A stretch of DNA of 64,000 bases, taken from Cohaesibacter celericrescens (GTDB taxonomy: Bacteria > Pseudomonadota > Alphaproteobacteria > Rhizobiales > Cohaesibacteraceae). Below are positions 9,600 through 21,227 of the stretch, piece by piece (position 1 is the stretch's first letter; each line of letters opens with the position of its first letter). A program made the translations under genes and the position numbers. Location of the stretch: the NCBI RefSeq assembly GCF_002866925.1, contig NZ_PKUQ01000055.1, forward strand, positions 186,001 through 250,000, read 5' to 3'. The notes below the pieces were generated by a model. It was given only the letters and a program-made list of their open reading frames with translations, made no database searches and was not told where the DNA came from.

Positions 9600-9850
9600 C
9601 TTAAAACTCTTCCTATACTCAAAACCACTGCCGGAAACGCGAGCGTCGCAGCATTCGCGCCGATAGTTAACTGGAAACACCGTTTGCAACGACCCAAACT
9701 TGGCCAGACTTATAGCATAATTGTGGCAAATGGCGAGTATTTCGATAAACTTCTTGGCCTTTTCCCATTCTGCCTGCCTTGACATCTGCTTGCACTATGG
9801 CCTTGTTATCCCAACAGATCAAATCAGCTTGAACAAGGACGGTCGCACAC

Positions 9851-10858
9851 ATGAGCGAAACAAAGCCGCCACTCGATGTTTTTCTCTGCGCCCCGCGTGG
9901 GTTTTGCGCCGGTGTCGATCGGGCAATCCAGATCGTTGATCTGGCGTTGCAGACCTATGGTGCACCTGTGTATGTCCGCCACGAAATCGTGCACAACAAA
10001 TTTGTTGTGGAAGGTCTGAAAGCCAAGGGTGCGATTTTTGTGGAAGAACTGGATGAAATTCCTGCCACGACGCAGCCCGTGATTTTTTCCGCCCATGGGG
10101 TACCCAAGTCGGTGCCTGCAGCGGCTCAAAATCTGAATTTCTTTTATCTCGATGCGACTTGCCCATTGGTTTCAAAAGTCCACAAAGAAGCCATGCTACA
10201 CGATAAACGTGGCCATGAGATCGTGTTGATCGGACATGAAGGCCATCCGGAAGTCATCGGCACCATGGGTCAACTGGCTGACAATGTGGTCAAGCTGATT
10301 GAAACCGTCGCCGATGTGGAAGCCTTTGAGCCGCAAGATCCGGATAATCTGGCGTGGATCACCCAAACCACCCTGTCATTGGATGATACAGCCGATATCA
10401 TCGCTGCGTTGAAGCGCCGCTTCCCTGCTATTAGAGGTCCCAACAAGGACGATATCTGCTACGCCACGACCAACCGTCAGGAAGCGGTGAAAATAGTTGC
10501 CCCGCGTGCGGATGTGATGATTGTCGTCGGAGCGCCCAACAGTTCCAATTCCAAGCGCTTGCGCGAAGTCGGCGAGCGGTCCGGATGTCGACACTCTTTG
10601 CTCTTGCAGCGGGCATCGGAAATTGACTGGGACAGCTTGGGGACCATCTCGTCTGTGGCTATCACGGCAGGGGCATCAGCTCCGGAAATTTTGGTGGAAG
10701 AGGTAATCGCCGCTTTCTCAGATCGCTATGAGGTCAAGGTCGAGGTGGTGGTGACCGCTAAAGAAGACATCATTTTCAACATCCCGCGTGAATTGCGCGA
10801 AGCGGCCGTCGCCGCTGGTGTTCTGGCTGAAGGTCCCAAGGCTGAAGCCGTAAACTGA
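9851..10858 (+). CDS. ispH: IspH, 4-hydroxy-3-methylbut-2-enyl diphosphate reductase
   Basis: Last step of the MEP isoprenoid pathway, reducing HMBPP to IPP and DMAPP with a [4Fe-4S] cluster. The three cluster cysteines are present: Cys13 ([12 protein letters not shown]), Cys104 (DATCPLVSK) and Cys203 ([11 protein letters not shown]). The catalytic region [13 protein letters not shown] and the SSNSKRL loop are also intact. It is 335 residues, slightly longer than E. coli IspH (316). thrB follows after 80 bases; ispH-thrB-rnhA is a familiar order in Hyphomicrobiales, although here rnhA is 17 kb away. Confidence 0.97.
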   Translation: MSETKPPLDVFLCAPRGFCAGVDRAIQIVDLALQTYGAPVYVRHEIVHNKFVVEGLKAKGAIFVEELDEIPATTQPVIFSAHGVPKSVPAAAQNLNFFYLDATCPLVSKVHKEAMLHDKRGHEIVLIGHEGHPEVIGTMGQLADNVVKLIETVADVEAFEPQDPDNLAWITQTTLSLDDTADIIAALKRRFPAIRGPNKDDICYATTNRQEAVKIVAPRADVMIVVGAPNSSNSKRLREVGERSGCRHSLLLQRASEIDWDSLGTISSVAITAGASAPEILVEEVIAAFSDRYEVKVEVVVTAKEDIIFNIPRELREAAVAAGVLAEGPKAEAVN

Positions 10859-10938
10859 ATGGGCCTCAGCTGATCGACACGCAAATGCGTGCAGACCGGT
10901 GATGGCAATCATGAGAAAAAACACGAAAGGGACCCGAT

Positions 10939-11904
10939 ATGGCGGTCTATACCGAAGTCAGCGACGAAGAGCTGGGTGCCTTCATAAACACTTATGATAT
11001 CGGCGCGTTGACCTCCTATAAGGGCATTGCAGAAGGGGTGGAAAATACCAACTTTCTTGTCCAGACCGAAACCGGCCCCTATATCCTCACCCTGTATGAA
11101 AAGCGCGTCAATCCCAATGACTTGCCCTTCTTTTTAGGGTTGAAAGAGCATTTGTCTGAGGGAGGGATGAATTGTCCGACACCTCTCAAAAACAAACAGG
11201 GCCAATCCCTTGGCCATCTTGCAGGTCGGCCCGCAGCTATGGTCACATTTCTTGAAGGCATGTGGGTGCGCCGCCCGACAGTGAGCCATTGTGAGCAATT
11301 GGGCGTGGCTATGGCGCAAATGCATGCAGCGGCGCAAGACTTTGAATTGACGCGCGAAAATGCCCTGTCAGTGTCTGGCTGGCGTCCATTGTTCGCTATG
11401 TGCGCCAATCGCGCAGACACCGTGCAAAAAGGATTGCAGGCAGAAATCGAGGCCGAACTGGATTATTTTGAAGCCAATTGGCCCAGCGATCTACCAAAAG
11501 GCGTCATCCACGCAGATCTTTTTCCTGACAATGTGTTCTTCTTGCGAAATGAACTGTCGGGCATCATTGATTTTTACTTTGCCTGCAATGACTTGCTCGC
11601 CTATGACATCGCCATTTGTATCAACGCATGGTGTTTTGAACCTGACGATATGTTCAATGTCACCAAGACCCGTGCCTTGCTTAAAGGCTATCAATCGGTG
11701 CGACCACTGACCCAAGCCGAGTATGACGCCTTGCCTTTGTTGGCCCGTGGCGCGGCCTTGCGGTTTTTGTTAACGCGCTTATATGACTGGTTGACCGTGC
11801 CCGAAGGGGCTTTGGTTACGCCGAAAGATCCTGGCGAATATATTAAGAAACTCCGTTTCCATCGCTCTATCCGGTCCGCCGCGGATTATGGTATTGAAGA
11901 GTGA
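10939..11904 (+). CDS. thrB: ThrB, homoserine kinase (APH-fold type)
   Basis: Phosphorylates homoserine to O-phosphohomoserine for threonine synthesis; the product is used by ThrC, encoded at 31252. This is the aminoglycoside-phosphotransferase-fold version found in alphaproteobacteria, not the GHMP kinase of E. coli. Signatures are [16 protein letters not shown] at the start, [13 protein letters not shown], and the catalytic loop [13 protein letters not shown] followed by [11 protein letters not shown], the metal-binding Asp. It is 321 residues, with AAAGGGACCC just before the ATG. Confidence 0.95.
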   Translation: MAVYTEVSDEELGAFINTYDIGALTSYKGIAEGVENTNFLVQTETGPYILTLYEKRVNPNDLPFFLGLKEHLSEGGMNCPTPLKNKQGQSLGHLAGRPAAMVTFLEGMWVRRPTVSHCEQLGVAMAQMHAAAQDFELTRENALSVSGWRPLFAMCANRADTVQKGLQAEIEAELDYFEANWPSDLPKGVIHADLFPDNVFFLRNELSGIIDFYFACNDLLAYDIAICINAWCFEPDDMFNVTKTRALLKGYQSVRPLTQAEYDALPLLARGAALRFLLTRLYDWLTVPEGALVTPKDPGEYIKKLRFHRSIRSAADYGIEE

Positions 11905-11980
11905 GGCAGAATAACTGGCGCACGCCTTGGGCTGTAGGAGATGCATAAGCGTTGAACTGCAGAAAAAAGCGGGAGATAAC

Positions 11981-12622
11981 ATGAGCTGTGGCAACGGGAC
12001 CAAGACCAAAGACGATCCGTTTGTGTTTCGCAATCACTACCCGTTGCCAGTCCGAGTGATGATTGGCTTGTTCGGTGGCGTGCTTTGGCTGTTGCCTTAT
12101 GCTCTTCTCATTGCGCCTGGTTGGAACCATTTCTCCTGGCTTTTGATTCCTTATGGGATCTTGGGCTTGCTTGGGGCGATCGGTGGCACTTCATTTTTGC
12201 TCTCGGCCATTCTGGGAGAGGCACGCGAAACACGGCTGGACATGTCTTGTCAACAATTGGTGCAAAGTTCTCGGGACTGGCTCTTGCGTCGCCGCATCAT
12301 TTGTACTCCCTTTATTGATATCGCTATTCTGGATATGCGGCAGCCCCATTGGGCAACCGACGAGACCGTCTTTTCTCTCTATCCTGTGCTTGAAAATGGT
12401 GACAGTTTGCCCGCTTTTGGTGCGTTCCCCTCCAAAGACGAAGCTGAAAAGATCAAAGCTCTGATGGGGCATCGCCCCAATGGTCTGGATGGCCTGCCAC
12501 AGCACTGGACCGGCGCAGAGATTAAAGCCCTTAAGCTGAGTATGACAGCCCATCCCAATAAAGGGTCAAGTGGTTCCTGCGGTCCCGACCGGCCACAAGT
12601 GACATCGCAGCGGCTGCACTGA
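11981..12622 (+). CDS. Two-helix membrane protein of unknown function
   Basis: A 213-residue protein with two hydrophobic helices near residues 28-48 and 54-77 and a cytoplasmic tail (GEARETRLDMSCQQLVQ, then RRRIICTPFIDIAILDM). The tail looks like a beta-rich PH-like domain, similar in plan to the protein at 8372, but the sequences are not obviously related. GGGAGATAAC lies just before the ATG at 11981. It starts 76 bases after thrB and ends before a strong bidirectional terminator, so it could be the last gene of the ispH-thrB unit. I do not recognise the family. Confidence 0.65.
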   Translation: MSCGNGTKTKDDPFVFRNHYPLPVRVMIGLFGGVLWLLPYALLIAPGWNHFSWLLIPYGILGLLGAIGGTSFLLSAILGEARETRLDMSCQQLVQSSRDWLLRRRIICTPFIDIAILDMRQPHWATDETVFSLYPVLENGDSLPAFGAFPSKDEAEKIKALMGHRPNGLDGLPQHWTGAEIKALKLSMTAHPNKGSSGSCGPDRPQVTSQRLH

Positions 12623-12657
12623 TCTGGATTGATCCGATCACGGGCTGGGTTGCCAAT

Positions 12658-12684
12658 AAAAAGGCCCCGTTTTGGGGCCTTTGC
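12658..12684. terminator. Bidirectional rho-independent terminator
   Basis: Perfect stem AAAGGCCCC - GTTTT - GGGGCCTTT between two convergent genes. The plus strand ends in a short T-run within the stem, and the minus strand reads out into TTTTTATTGG. It can serve both the membrane protein gene ending at 12622 and the IalB-like gene ending at 12710. Confidence 0.85.
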
Positions 12685-12709
12685 TATTTCTGATTTCTAA
12701 AGTTAAGTT

Positions 12710-13291
12710 TTACTTCAGCTCGCCAAAACCAGCCTTGAAGCCATTCAGCGGAATGGGGATGCCTATGCCTTCTTCAGGGGTCTGGAATACAATGAAAGTC
12801 GCGGTCTGTCCGGTGTTCAGCAGCTCGATAAGCTTGTCATCCATAATGACTTCCGCGATACAGCCCTGTGGCAAGCAGCGTACAAAACCGGCTCGACCAA
12901 CGTCTGTGGCATCCACCTTCAGGCCCAGACCATGGGGTAGCAGTACTCCCAGTGGCGTCAATACCCGCAAGATGCGAGCAGATTTGTCCGCGGTCTTGAG
13001 AATGATCACCGTCAGGCCAACATTATCTCGGTCTGCCGCTGTTACATATTGCATCAAAGCGCATTGCTCTGACGGCGCACCGGGAGGCGTGTCACAGCGG
13101 ATCTCCCATTCGCCATGTACCGAACGCACAGCACCCTGTGCATGTGCCATGTTGCTGCCGAATCCAACGGTCAGGAGCATTGCAAAAAGAGATGCCATGA
13201 CGAAGCTGGACGAGGTCAAAAAGGCTGGAAAAGCCGGCTTGCAGGCAAGTGGATCCTGTTCGCGCTTGGGTCTCATTGGACGTGTCACCAT
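12710..13291 (-). CDS. Invasion-associated locus B (IalB) family secreted protein
   Basis: A 193-residue protein with a signal-like segment (MASLFAMLLTVGF, ending MAHAQGAV) preceded by about 30 charged residues, so the real start may be the ATG of that segment at about 13198. The mature part fits the IalB family: GEWEIRCDTPPG followed by QCALMQYV, LGLKVD, RCLPQGCIAEVIM and the final NGFKAGFGEL. IalB was named for Bartonella invasion, but relatives are widespread in free-living Hyphomicrobiales and their role is unclear. The four Cys probably form two periplasmic disulfides. It shares a terminator with the upstream convergent gene. Confidence 0.85.
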   Translation of the reverse strand: MVTRPMRPKREQDPLACKPAFPAFLTSSSFVMASLFAMLLTVGFGSNMAHAQGAVRSVHGEWEIRCDTPPGAPSEQCALMQYVTAADRDNVGLTVIILKTADKSARILRVLTPLGVLLPHGLGLKVDATDVGRAGFVRCLPQGCIAEVIMDDKLIELLNTGQTATFIVFQTPEEGIGIPIPLNGFKAGFGELK

Positions 13292-13549
13292 GAATTAATG
13301 CTCAGAAAATGGGCTGATAGCGTGTTGAAAAACGGACATATCAGACTAATTGCCTGATTCGTCCTCTCTTTGTCGCATATTTACACGAGATCCCAGACGT
13401 AACCACCAAATGTGGCAACAAAACACTGGGGATAATGATTATTTCTACCTGCAAAATCGGAGAACTACGGATAGAAAAAGCGTAGAAATCCGCTTCAACC
13501 TATGTAAACTGTGTCAGATTGTCGCAGCATTTTTGTGCTTCAAGAGGTT

Positions 13550-13564
13550 GCGACAGACCGTCGC
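13550..13564. promoter_or_regulatory. RegA/PrrA-like inverted repeat GCGAC-N5-GTCGC
   Basis: GCGAC-AGACC-GTCGC is an inverted repeat whose ends extend one more base (TGCGAC...GTCGCA). It matches the published RegA/PrrA/RegR recognition pattern, a GCG(G/A)C half followed by GTCGC at a spacing of 3-9. These response regulators control terminal oxidases in many alphaproteobacteria. It lies 21 bases from the FNR box. Use of this site is an inference. Confidence 0.55.
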
Positions 13565-13585
13565 ATATGTCTGTATAGGGAAAAT

Positions 13586-13599
13586 TTGATCTGGATCAA
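13586..13599. promoter_or_regulatory. Perfect FNR/FnrL consensus box
   Basis: TTGAT-CTGG-ATCAA matches the FNR consensus TTGAT-N4-ATCAA at all ten specified positions. It is centred about 337 bases upstream of the coxB start codon. FnrL controls oxidase genes in Rhodobacter and other alphaproteobacteria. Such a distance leaves activation or repression open. Confidence 0.65.
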
Positions 13600-13929
13600 T
13601 CCTTGTCTCGAATGAAGAGGCAGTCCTGCTGACCAACATATCCTATCTTATCGGGTCTTGTTGGCGCTGGGGTTTGATGCAGAGGAAGAAGCCAAAGCTC
13701 ACTCCGAAACATATTGCCCGACTTGGCAACAAAAAACGCTTCGGAAATGGGCTGATTAAAAGGACCAAGGCAGCCGATGATCAAGCCCTGCGGGAGTTAA
13801 CACGTGCGGTTTGTCGTCGGTTTAGACATATTGTCGCATAGATATATGGGGTCGATATGTTGCCTAACAGAGTGAGCGAGCTCTTCTATGCACCTGCATG
13901 ATACGAGTTCAAAAAGGAGGATCAAGAAC

Positions 13930-16468
<2,539 letters not shown>

Positions 16469-16491
16469 AGCTTGAATGGGCCTAAAATATC

Positions 16492-16520
16492 AGGGATCGC
16501 CGATCTGCCGGCGATCCTTT
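16492..16520 (+). terminator. Intercistronic hairpin between coxA and ctaB
   Basis: GGATCGCC - GATCTGCC - GGCGATCC followed by TTTC. The eight-base-pair stem and short T-run look like a partial terminator or an mRNA-stabilising element. It would lower the level of the assembly genes relative to subunits I and II. That role is inferred. Confidence 0.5.
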
Positions 16521-16614
16521 CAAGGACAGCTAGATAAAGAACACATTCTGGCGGGAATGACCAAACCCTCCGCAGATTCTATCTGGATAGTCTGAACAAA
16601 CAAACGAGTGCAAA

Positions 16615-17580
16615 ATGACCATTATGGACCAAACAGATCCCGCTGCCACATTGACAGGTGCAGACATCGCACGTGTGGATTTTGGCGGAGCCGATGTGAG
16701 CGATTATATCGCGCTGCTAAAGCCACGGGTGATGTCTCTGGTGGTCTTCACTGCGCTTGTTGGTCTGGTTATCGCACCGGGCACGCTGCATCCTCTTGAG
16801 GGGTTCATCGCCATACTCTGCATCGCTGTCGGCGGCGGAGCATCAGGCGCTTTGAATATGTGGTACGATTCCGATATCGACGCGATCATGAAGCGTACCG
16901 CCAATCGTCCTATTCCTGCCGGTCGCATCACGCGCGGCGAAGCGCTAGGCTTTGGATTGACACTGTCCGTTGCATCCGTGTTGGTGTTGGGTTTGCTGAT
17001 TAATTGGCTGGCTGCCGGCCTTCTGGCCTTTACGATTTTCTTTTATGCCGTGGTTTATACCATGTGGCTCAAGCGTTCGACGCCCCAGAATATAGTTATT
17101 GGTGGCGCGGCAGGGGCCTTGCCTCCAATGATCGGTTGGGCGGCTGTCACCGGTACGGTTACTGTCGAATCCATTGTGCTGTTCCTCATCATCTTTATGT
17201 GGACACCGCCTCACTTCTGGGCGCTGGCTTTGATCAAGAGTGACGATTACAAAAAGGCAGGCATCCCGATGTTGCCCGTTGTGGCTGGCGAAGCTGTGAC
17301 ACGGTCGCAAATCTTGCTTTACACCGTGATTGTTGTGCCTCTTGGCATGGTGCCTGCTGCATTGGGCTTTGCAGGCGTCACTTACGCAATTTTGTCCGGC
17401 TTGCTTGGCTTGGTGTTCCTGAGCGCCGCTGTCCGCGTCTATACGATCCGCGAGGGTGAAGCAGCCAAAAAAGCTGCCGGACAGATGTTTGCCTTTTCGA
17501 TCCTCTATTTGTTTGCGCTCTACGCCACACTTCTGGCCGAGCATATGTTGGGACTGACCATGCTGCCTGCGCTTGTTTAA
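16615..17580 (+). CDS. ctaB: CtaB, protoheme IX farnesyltransferase
   Basis: Makes heme O from heme B by adding a farnesyl group, needed for heme A in the oxidase. It is a UbiA-fold membrane enzyme of about nine helices. The two Asp-rich motifs are [21 protein letters not shown] near residues 81-101 and, in the second repeat, [14 protein letters not shown]. It is 321 residues, starting MTIMDQTDP, and belongs to the standard cox gene order. The 140 bases before it contain a hairpin. Confidence 0.96.
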   Translation: MTIMDQTDPAATLTGADIARVDFGGADVSDYIALLKPRVMSLVVFTALVGLVIAPGTLHPLEGFIAILCIAVGGGASGALNMWYDSDIDAIMKRTANRPIPAGRITRGEALGFGLTLSVASVLVLGLLINWLAAGLLAFTIFFYAVVYTMWLKRSTPQNIVIGGAAGALPPMIGWAAVTGTVTVESIVLFLIIFMWTPPHFWALALIKSDDYKKAGIPMLPVVAGEAVTRSQILLYTVIVVPLGMVPAALGFAGVTYAILSGLLGLVFLSAAVRVYTIREGEAAKKAAGQMFAFSILYLFALYATLLAEHMLGLTMLPALV

Positions 17581-17615
17581 CGGCTGCGCAGCACCAGCCC
17601 CTAAAGGAGACTAGA

Positions 17616-17777
17616 ATGACTGAGATTGTTGGTAAAATTCAATTGACCGACGAACAGAAAAAACGCCAACGCAATCGCTCTGTTGCCATTGCAGTGACGC
17701 TTGGTCTGCTTGTGGTCATGTTCTACGCCATCACCATCGTTAAAATGGGGCCGGACGTTCTCAATCGCACGATGTAA
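17616..17777 (+). CDS. CoxF-like small oxidase-assembly protein (53 residues)
   Basis: A 53-residue protein reading MTEIVGKIQLTDEQKKRQRN, then a single hydrophobic helix (VAIAVTLGLLVVMFYAITIV) and KMGPDVLNRTM. This fits the CoxF family, found between ctaB and ctaG in alphaproteobacteria, by position, length and the basic stretch before the helix. AAAGGAGACTAGA precedes the ATG. Its function is poorly known; an accessory role in oxidase assembly is assumed from its place in the locus. Confidence 0.85.
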   Translation: MTEIVGKIQLTDEQKKRQRNRSVAIAVTLGLLVVMFYAITIVKMGPDVLNRTM

Positions 17778-17853
17778 GTCAGACCCATAGCAATGCTACT
17801 GAACCGGTTTAACATCTAAGCCAGTCTAGCTTGAAGAAAGACACCTTGATCGC

Positions 17854-18513
17854 ATGACCGACAAGACAACTATATCAGCAAAGAATGACAAACAGGACCC
17901 AAGCCGCGCCAATCAGCGCTTGGCTTATGGCCTCGTCATATTTGTTGGTTGCATGGTTGGTATGGCATATGCCTCGGTGCCTCTCTATCAGCTTTTCTGT
18001 CAGGTGACTGGCTACGGTGGCACCACGCAAGAAGCTGATGCCGCACCGGTCGATATTATTGATCGCAATGTTACAGTTCGCTTTGATGCTAACGTTTCCG
18101 GTGACCTCAATTGGAGGTTCAAACCTTCTGACGCACCCATCACGCTTAAAGTTGGCGAGACAGGGCAGGCGTCTTATCAGGTCGTCAATCTTGGGGCATC
18201 GCCATCGACTGGCACGGCTACTTTCAATGTCACGCCTCAAGCGGCAGGCATCTATTTCAACAAACTGGAATGCTTCTGCTTTACCGAGCAAACGGTCAAG
18301 TCTGGAGAAACTGTGGACATGCCTGTGATATTCTTTGTCGACCCTGACATCGACAAAGACCCTAACATGGCATCCATCAAAACAATCACCCTGTCTTACA
18401 CCTTCTTTCCCAAAAAAGAGGAAGAAGAAGCGGCAAGCTTTGATGCCCCACAACCTGAAACGATATCGACCGTTACAGGCGTGGGCCCCAAAAGTGTAAG
18501 CGCAGGCAGTTAA
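17854..18513 (+). CDS. ctaG: CtaG/Cox11, copper chaperone for the oxidase
   Basis: Delivers copper to CuB of subunit I. A single membrane helix (LVIFVGCMVGMAYASVPLYQ) is followed by LFCQVTGYGGTTQ and a periplasmic Ig-like domain. The copper-binding CFCFTEQ is present, as is MPVIFFVDPDI. The C-terminus carries an acidic extension (KKEEEEAASFDAP). Length is 219 residues, usual for Cox11 proteins of this group. It lies 76 bases after coxF and 59 bases before coxC. Confidence 0.95.
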   Translation: MTDKTTISAKNDKQDPSRANQRLAYGLVIFVGCMVGMAYASVPLYQLFCQVTGYGGTTQEADAAPVDIIDRNVTVRFDANVSGDLNWRFKPSDAPITLKVGETGQASYQVVNLGASPSTGTATFNVTPQAAGIYFNKLECFCFTEQTVKSGETVDMPVIFFVDPDIDKDPNMASIKTITLSYTFFPKKEEEEAASFDAPQPETISTVTGVGPKSVSAGS

Positions 18514-18572
18514 TCAAAATTCTGGTGCGGTAAACGTGCCGAACAATTTTAGGAACTTGGGAGGACCCAACT

Positions 18573-19412
18573 ATGGCTGAGGCTCATACCAAAAACCACG
18601 ACTACCACATTATAGATCCTAGCCCGTGGCCGTTCATTGGCTCCGTTTCGGCCTTTGTTATGGCAGTTGGCGCGATCACTTATTTCCATGATGGGCCGAT
18701 TTGGTTCATGCTGATTGGTCTGTTGGGTGTGCTCTACACCATGATGGGCTGGTGGGGCGATGTAATCAAGGAATCCCATGAGGGGCATCATACCCCTGTG
18801 GTGCAGCTGCACTTGCGTTATGGCATGATTATGTTCATTGCGTCCGAAGTCATGTTCTTTGTGGCGTGGTTCTGGGCATATTTTGATGCCAGCTTGTTTG
18901 CAGGTGAAGTCCAGCAATATGCTCGCGCTGAATTCACTGGTGGTCAGTGGCCTCCGGTCGGTATTGAAGTGATTGACGCTTGGCATTTGCCCCTGTTCAA
19001 TACGCTTTTGTTGCTGACATCCGGCACGACGGTCACATGGGCGCATCATGCGCTGATCGAAGGCGATCGTGACGGTCTGAAATGGGGGCTGGTCCTAACT
19101 GTTATTTTAGGGTCTATCTTTACCGGTGTACAGATTTACGAATATGCGGAAGCACCATTTGCCTTCAAGGAAAGCATCTATGGTGCTACCTTCTTTATGG
19201 CGACCGGTTTTCATGGTTTTCACGTCTTTGTCGGAACAATCTTTTTGATTGTCTGTTTGGTCCGTGCCTACAAAGGCGATTTTACCCAAGACAAGCATTT
19301 TGGTTTCGAAGCCGCTGCATGGTATTGGCACTTCGTTGACGTGGTGTGGCTGTTCCTGTTTGTTTCTATCTATCTCTGGGGCAATGCAGGCGGCGTAGTC
19401 GCTGGACACTAG
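18573..19412 (+). CDS. coxC: Cytochrome c oxidase subunit III
   Basis: Seven-helix subunit III of the aa3 oxidase, which stabilises subunit I. It opens with [23 protein letters not shown] sequence (here [15 protein letters not shown]), then [35 protein letters not shown], and the conserved end [19 protein letters not shown]. Length is 279 residues. GGGAGGACCCAACT precedes the ATG. It is followed by a strong terminator, so it probably ends the main cox transcript. Confidence 0.97.
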   Translation: MAEAHTKNHDYHIIDPSPWPFIGSVSAFVMAVGAITYFHDGPIWFMLIGLLGVLYTMMGWWGDVIKESHEGHHTPVVQLHLRYGMIMFIASEVMFFVAWFWAYFDASLFAGEVQQYARAEFTGGQWPPVGIEVIDAWHLPLFNTLLLLTSGTTVTWAHHALIEGDRDGLKWGLVLTVILGSIFTGVQIYEYAEAPFAFKESIYGATFFMATGFHGFHVFVGTIFLIVCLVRAYKGDFTQDKHFGFEAAAWYWHFVDVVWLFLFVSIYLWGNAGGVVAGH

Positions 19413-19436
19413 TGGTTTTCTGATTGCAAGTTTAGA

Positions 19437-19465
19437 AGGGTGGTTCAAACGGACCACCCTTTTTG
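19437..19465 (+). terminator. Rho-independent terminator after coxC
   Basis: AGGGTGGT - TCAAACGG - ACCACCCT followed by TTTTTG. The stem is perfect and the U-run is clear on the plus strand. The genes that follow (DUF983, SURF1) may therefore have their own promoter or depend on read-through. Confidence 0.85.
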
Positions 19466-19484
19466 ATTTGTGCCACCGGATTTC

Positions 19485-19511
19485 GGTACAAATTTGACAG
19501 AGTATTGTACC
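19485..19511. promoter_or_regulatory. Inverted repeat GGTACA-N15-TGTACC around a TTGACA
   Basis: The arms flank a TTGACA hexamer at 19494-19499, so a bound protein would cover a possible -35 element. A TATAAG at 19514 gives only 14-base spacing, so the promoter itself is doubtful. The next start codon is at 19545. Confidence 0.4.
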
Positions 19512-19544
19512 AATATAAGACCGCATTTGAGGAGTATAGGCAAG

Positions 19545-19949
19545 ATGGATCAGTCAATCAAAGGAACCTTGTTCAAATCCGCATTTGCGGGCAAGTGCCC
19601 TCGTTGCGGTCAAGGCAAGCTCTATAAAGGGTTTTTGAAAATTGCAGATCGGTGCGAGACCTGTGACCTTGACTATTCCTTTGCAGACAGTGGTGATGGC
19701 CCGGCGGTTTTTGTAATGATGATTGTCGGTTTTCTGGCTATGGGTGGCGTTCTCTACACTGAATTCAGCTATGAACCACCCTTATGGCTGCTTTTGCTCA
19801 TTTGGTTGCCTTTGACCATAGGACTTTGTCTGGCATTCTTATATTGGCTCAAAGGGGCGCTGATCGCACAACAATTCTTCACCAATGCAATGCAGGGGCA
19901 AACCATCGGTTCGCAAGACAATGCGGCAAAGGATGATCAGACCGAATGA
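19545..19949 (+). CDS. DUF983 zinc-ribbon membrane protein
   Basis: A 134-residue protein with an N-terminal zinc ribbon (CPRCGQGKLYKGFLKIADRC then CDLDY) and two membrane helices (FVMMIVGFLAMGGVL and LWLLLLIWLPLTIGL). This is the DUF983 pattern that sits next to cox genes in alphaproteobacteria; a link to oxidase biogenesis is assumed from the location only. The ATG at 19545 has GAGTATAGGCAAG before it. An Asp/Gln tail overlaps the end of the convergent gene by 13 bases. Confidence 0.88.
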   Translation: MDQSIKGTLFKSAFAGKCPRCGQGKLYKGFLKIADRCETCDLDYSFADSGDGPAVFVMMIVGFLAMGGVLYTEFSYEPPLWLLLLIWLPLTIGLCLAFLYWLKGALIAQQFFTNAMQGQTIGSQDNAAKDDQTE

Positions 19950-20266
19950 AGCAATTTAACCAAGTCGGGTACGATATCCACCCAACCAAACAGCGACGTA
20001 AAGAATGACAAAGCCCCCATCGCGAATAGAGACAAAATGTTGAAGGCGGTGATTGCCAGAAAACTGATGCGTGGCCAGCCTTTATAATAAACTGCCAAGG
20101 CAAGGTTTGACGCGTTGATTGCCGCAATCACAGCCAACGCAACGAACAATTGGCGCAGATCGGGCCCCAATGTTGCGAGTATGGCAACCAGCACATGTAC
20201 GGCTAACGGCACAAAAAAATTCAGCGCAAAAAAGCGAAAAGCATAGCTATCTGTCTTGAGTTTCAT
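19937..20266 (-). CDS. Small hydrophobic membrane protein
   Basis: A 109-residue protein with about three hydrophobic helices (LNFFVPLAVHVLVAIL, FVALAVIAAINASNLAL, ISFLAITAFNILSLFAMG). It reads against the surrounding genes and its stop overlaps the DUF983 stop by 13 bases. The coding composition looks real, but no family is recognised and the ribosome site is weak. It interrupts the usual DUF983-SURF1 adjacency. Confidence 0.55.
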   Translation of the reverse strand: MKLKTDSYAFRFFALNFFVPLAVHVLVAILATLGPDLRQLFVALAVIAAINASNLALAVYYKGWPRISFLAITAFNILSLFAMGALSFFTSLFGWVDIVPDLVKLLHSV

Positions 20267-20326
20267 TTTACATTCTTGTCCAATGGCAACTGAAACACAT
20301 TCCTATCACGGAGCGGAGCAACTTTC

Positions 20327-21094
20327 GTGTCGAAATCCATTTATAAACCGACATTTTGGCTCTTTTGTTTGGGCGCGCTTGCCGCGTTGGGCATCCTGAT
20401 TTCTCTTGGCAACTGGCAAGTGGCGCGGTTGGCATGGAAAGAGCAATTGATTTCAGATGTGGACAGCCGTGTTGCCTCTGCTCCCATCGAAGCGCCGGGG
20501 CCGGATCAATGGGCCTCGGTTTCTCGTGACACCCATGTCTACACCCCCGTCACCGTTACCGGTACTTATGATCACGCCAGCGAAGTGCATGTCTGGTTTG
20601 CGTTGGGGAGACCGCAGGGGGGGGCTTATGGTGGCCCTGGATATCTTATTCTCAGCCGGTTTATCACATCGCAGGGTTGGGATGTGATCGTCAACCGTGG
20701 TTTTGTCCCAGATGCAATGAAAGAGCCGCAAAGCCGCCCCGAAACATTGGTCGAAGGCGAACAAACACTGACGGGACTGATGCGCTTTGATGAGCCCAAA
20801 AACTGGAACAGCCCAGCCGCCGACAAGATCAAAAATGTCTGGATCGTGAGGCAGGTTAACGAAATGGCTGACTATCTTAAACTCGATCCTGCCAAGACAG
20901 CGCCCTACTGGATCGATCTGACCCAAGGGCAGGGTGTTAACGGATTGCCGCAGGGGGGAGAGACGCGCATCACCTTTACCAATACCCATTTGCAATATGC
21001 GCTGACTTGGTTTGGTCTTGCCATCGTTTTGGTTCTGGTATTTGCTGTTTGGTTATTCAAGGCCATTCGATCGCCCCAAGAGCCCGTTGAATAA
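20327..21094 (+). CDS. SURF1-family cytochrome oxidase assembly protein
   Basis: SURF1 proteins help insert heme A into subunit I. The 255-residue sequence has the two terminal helices (FWLFCLGALAALGILISLG; ALTWFGLAIVLVLVFAVWLF), the family LGNWQVARLAWKEQL and NRGFVP, and the conserved NTHLQYALTWF before the last helix. It starts at a GTG with CGGAGCGGAGCA upstream. It is 60 bases from the divergent start of the small membrane protein. The gene completes the cox assembly set. Confidence 0.93.
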   Translation: MSKSIYKPTFWLFCLGALAALGILISLGNWQVARLAWKEQLISDVDSRVASAPIEAPGPDQWASVSRDTHVYTPVTVTGTYDHASEVHVWFALGRPQGGAYGGPGYLILSRFITSQGWDVIVNRGFVPDAMKEPQSRPETLVEGEQTLTGLMRFDEPKNWNSPAADKIKNVWIVRQVNEMADYLKLDPAKTAPYWIDLTQGQGVNGLPQGGETRITFTNTHLQYALTWFGLAIVLVLVFAVWLFKAIRSPQEPVE

Positions 21095-21227
21095 AGAATA
21101 GAAGGCAATTTTGATCAAAGACGGCATTGACCTCGTGGCCAGAACGGTTCATGTCTTTCCGCGCGCAGACACGGCAAAGCTCAGCTTTTGAAAAGCGCAT
21201 CTGACACTTTGATTAAGGATAAAAATT

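Larger units (their letters stand above)
13292..13929 (+). promoter_or_regulatory. Upstream regulatory region of the cox operon
   Basis: About 640 bases with no supported gene; the short open frames inside have no family features. Noted elements are a perfect FNR box at 13586-13599, a GCGAC-N5-GTCGC inverted repeat at 13550-13564, and further GTCGCA hexamers at 13372, 13521 and 13833. Together they suggest oxygen and redox control of the cytochrome oxidase. The promoter itself cannot be placed with confidence. Confidence 0.6.

Noticed and set aside
13350..13784. Two open frames in the coxB leader.
   Set aside because: They have no domain, weak ribosome sites and lie across the FNR and RegA-like sites. 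Treated as non-coding.
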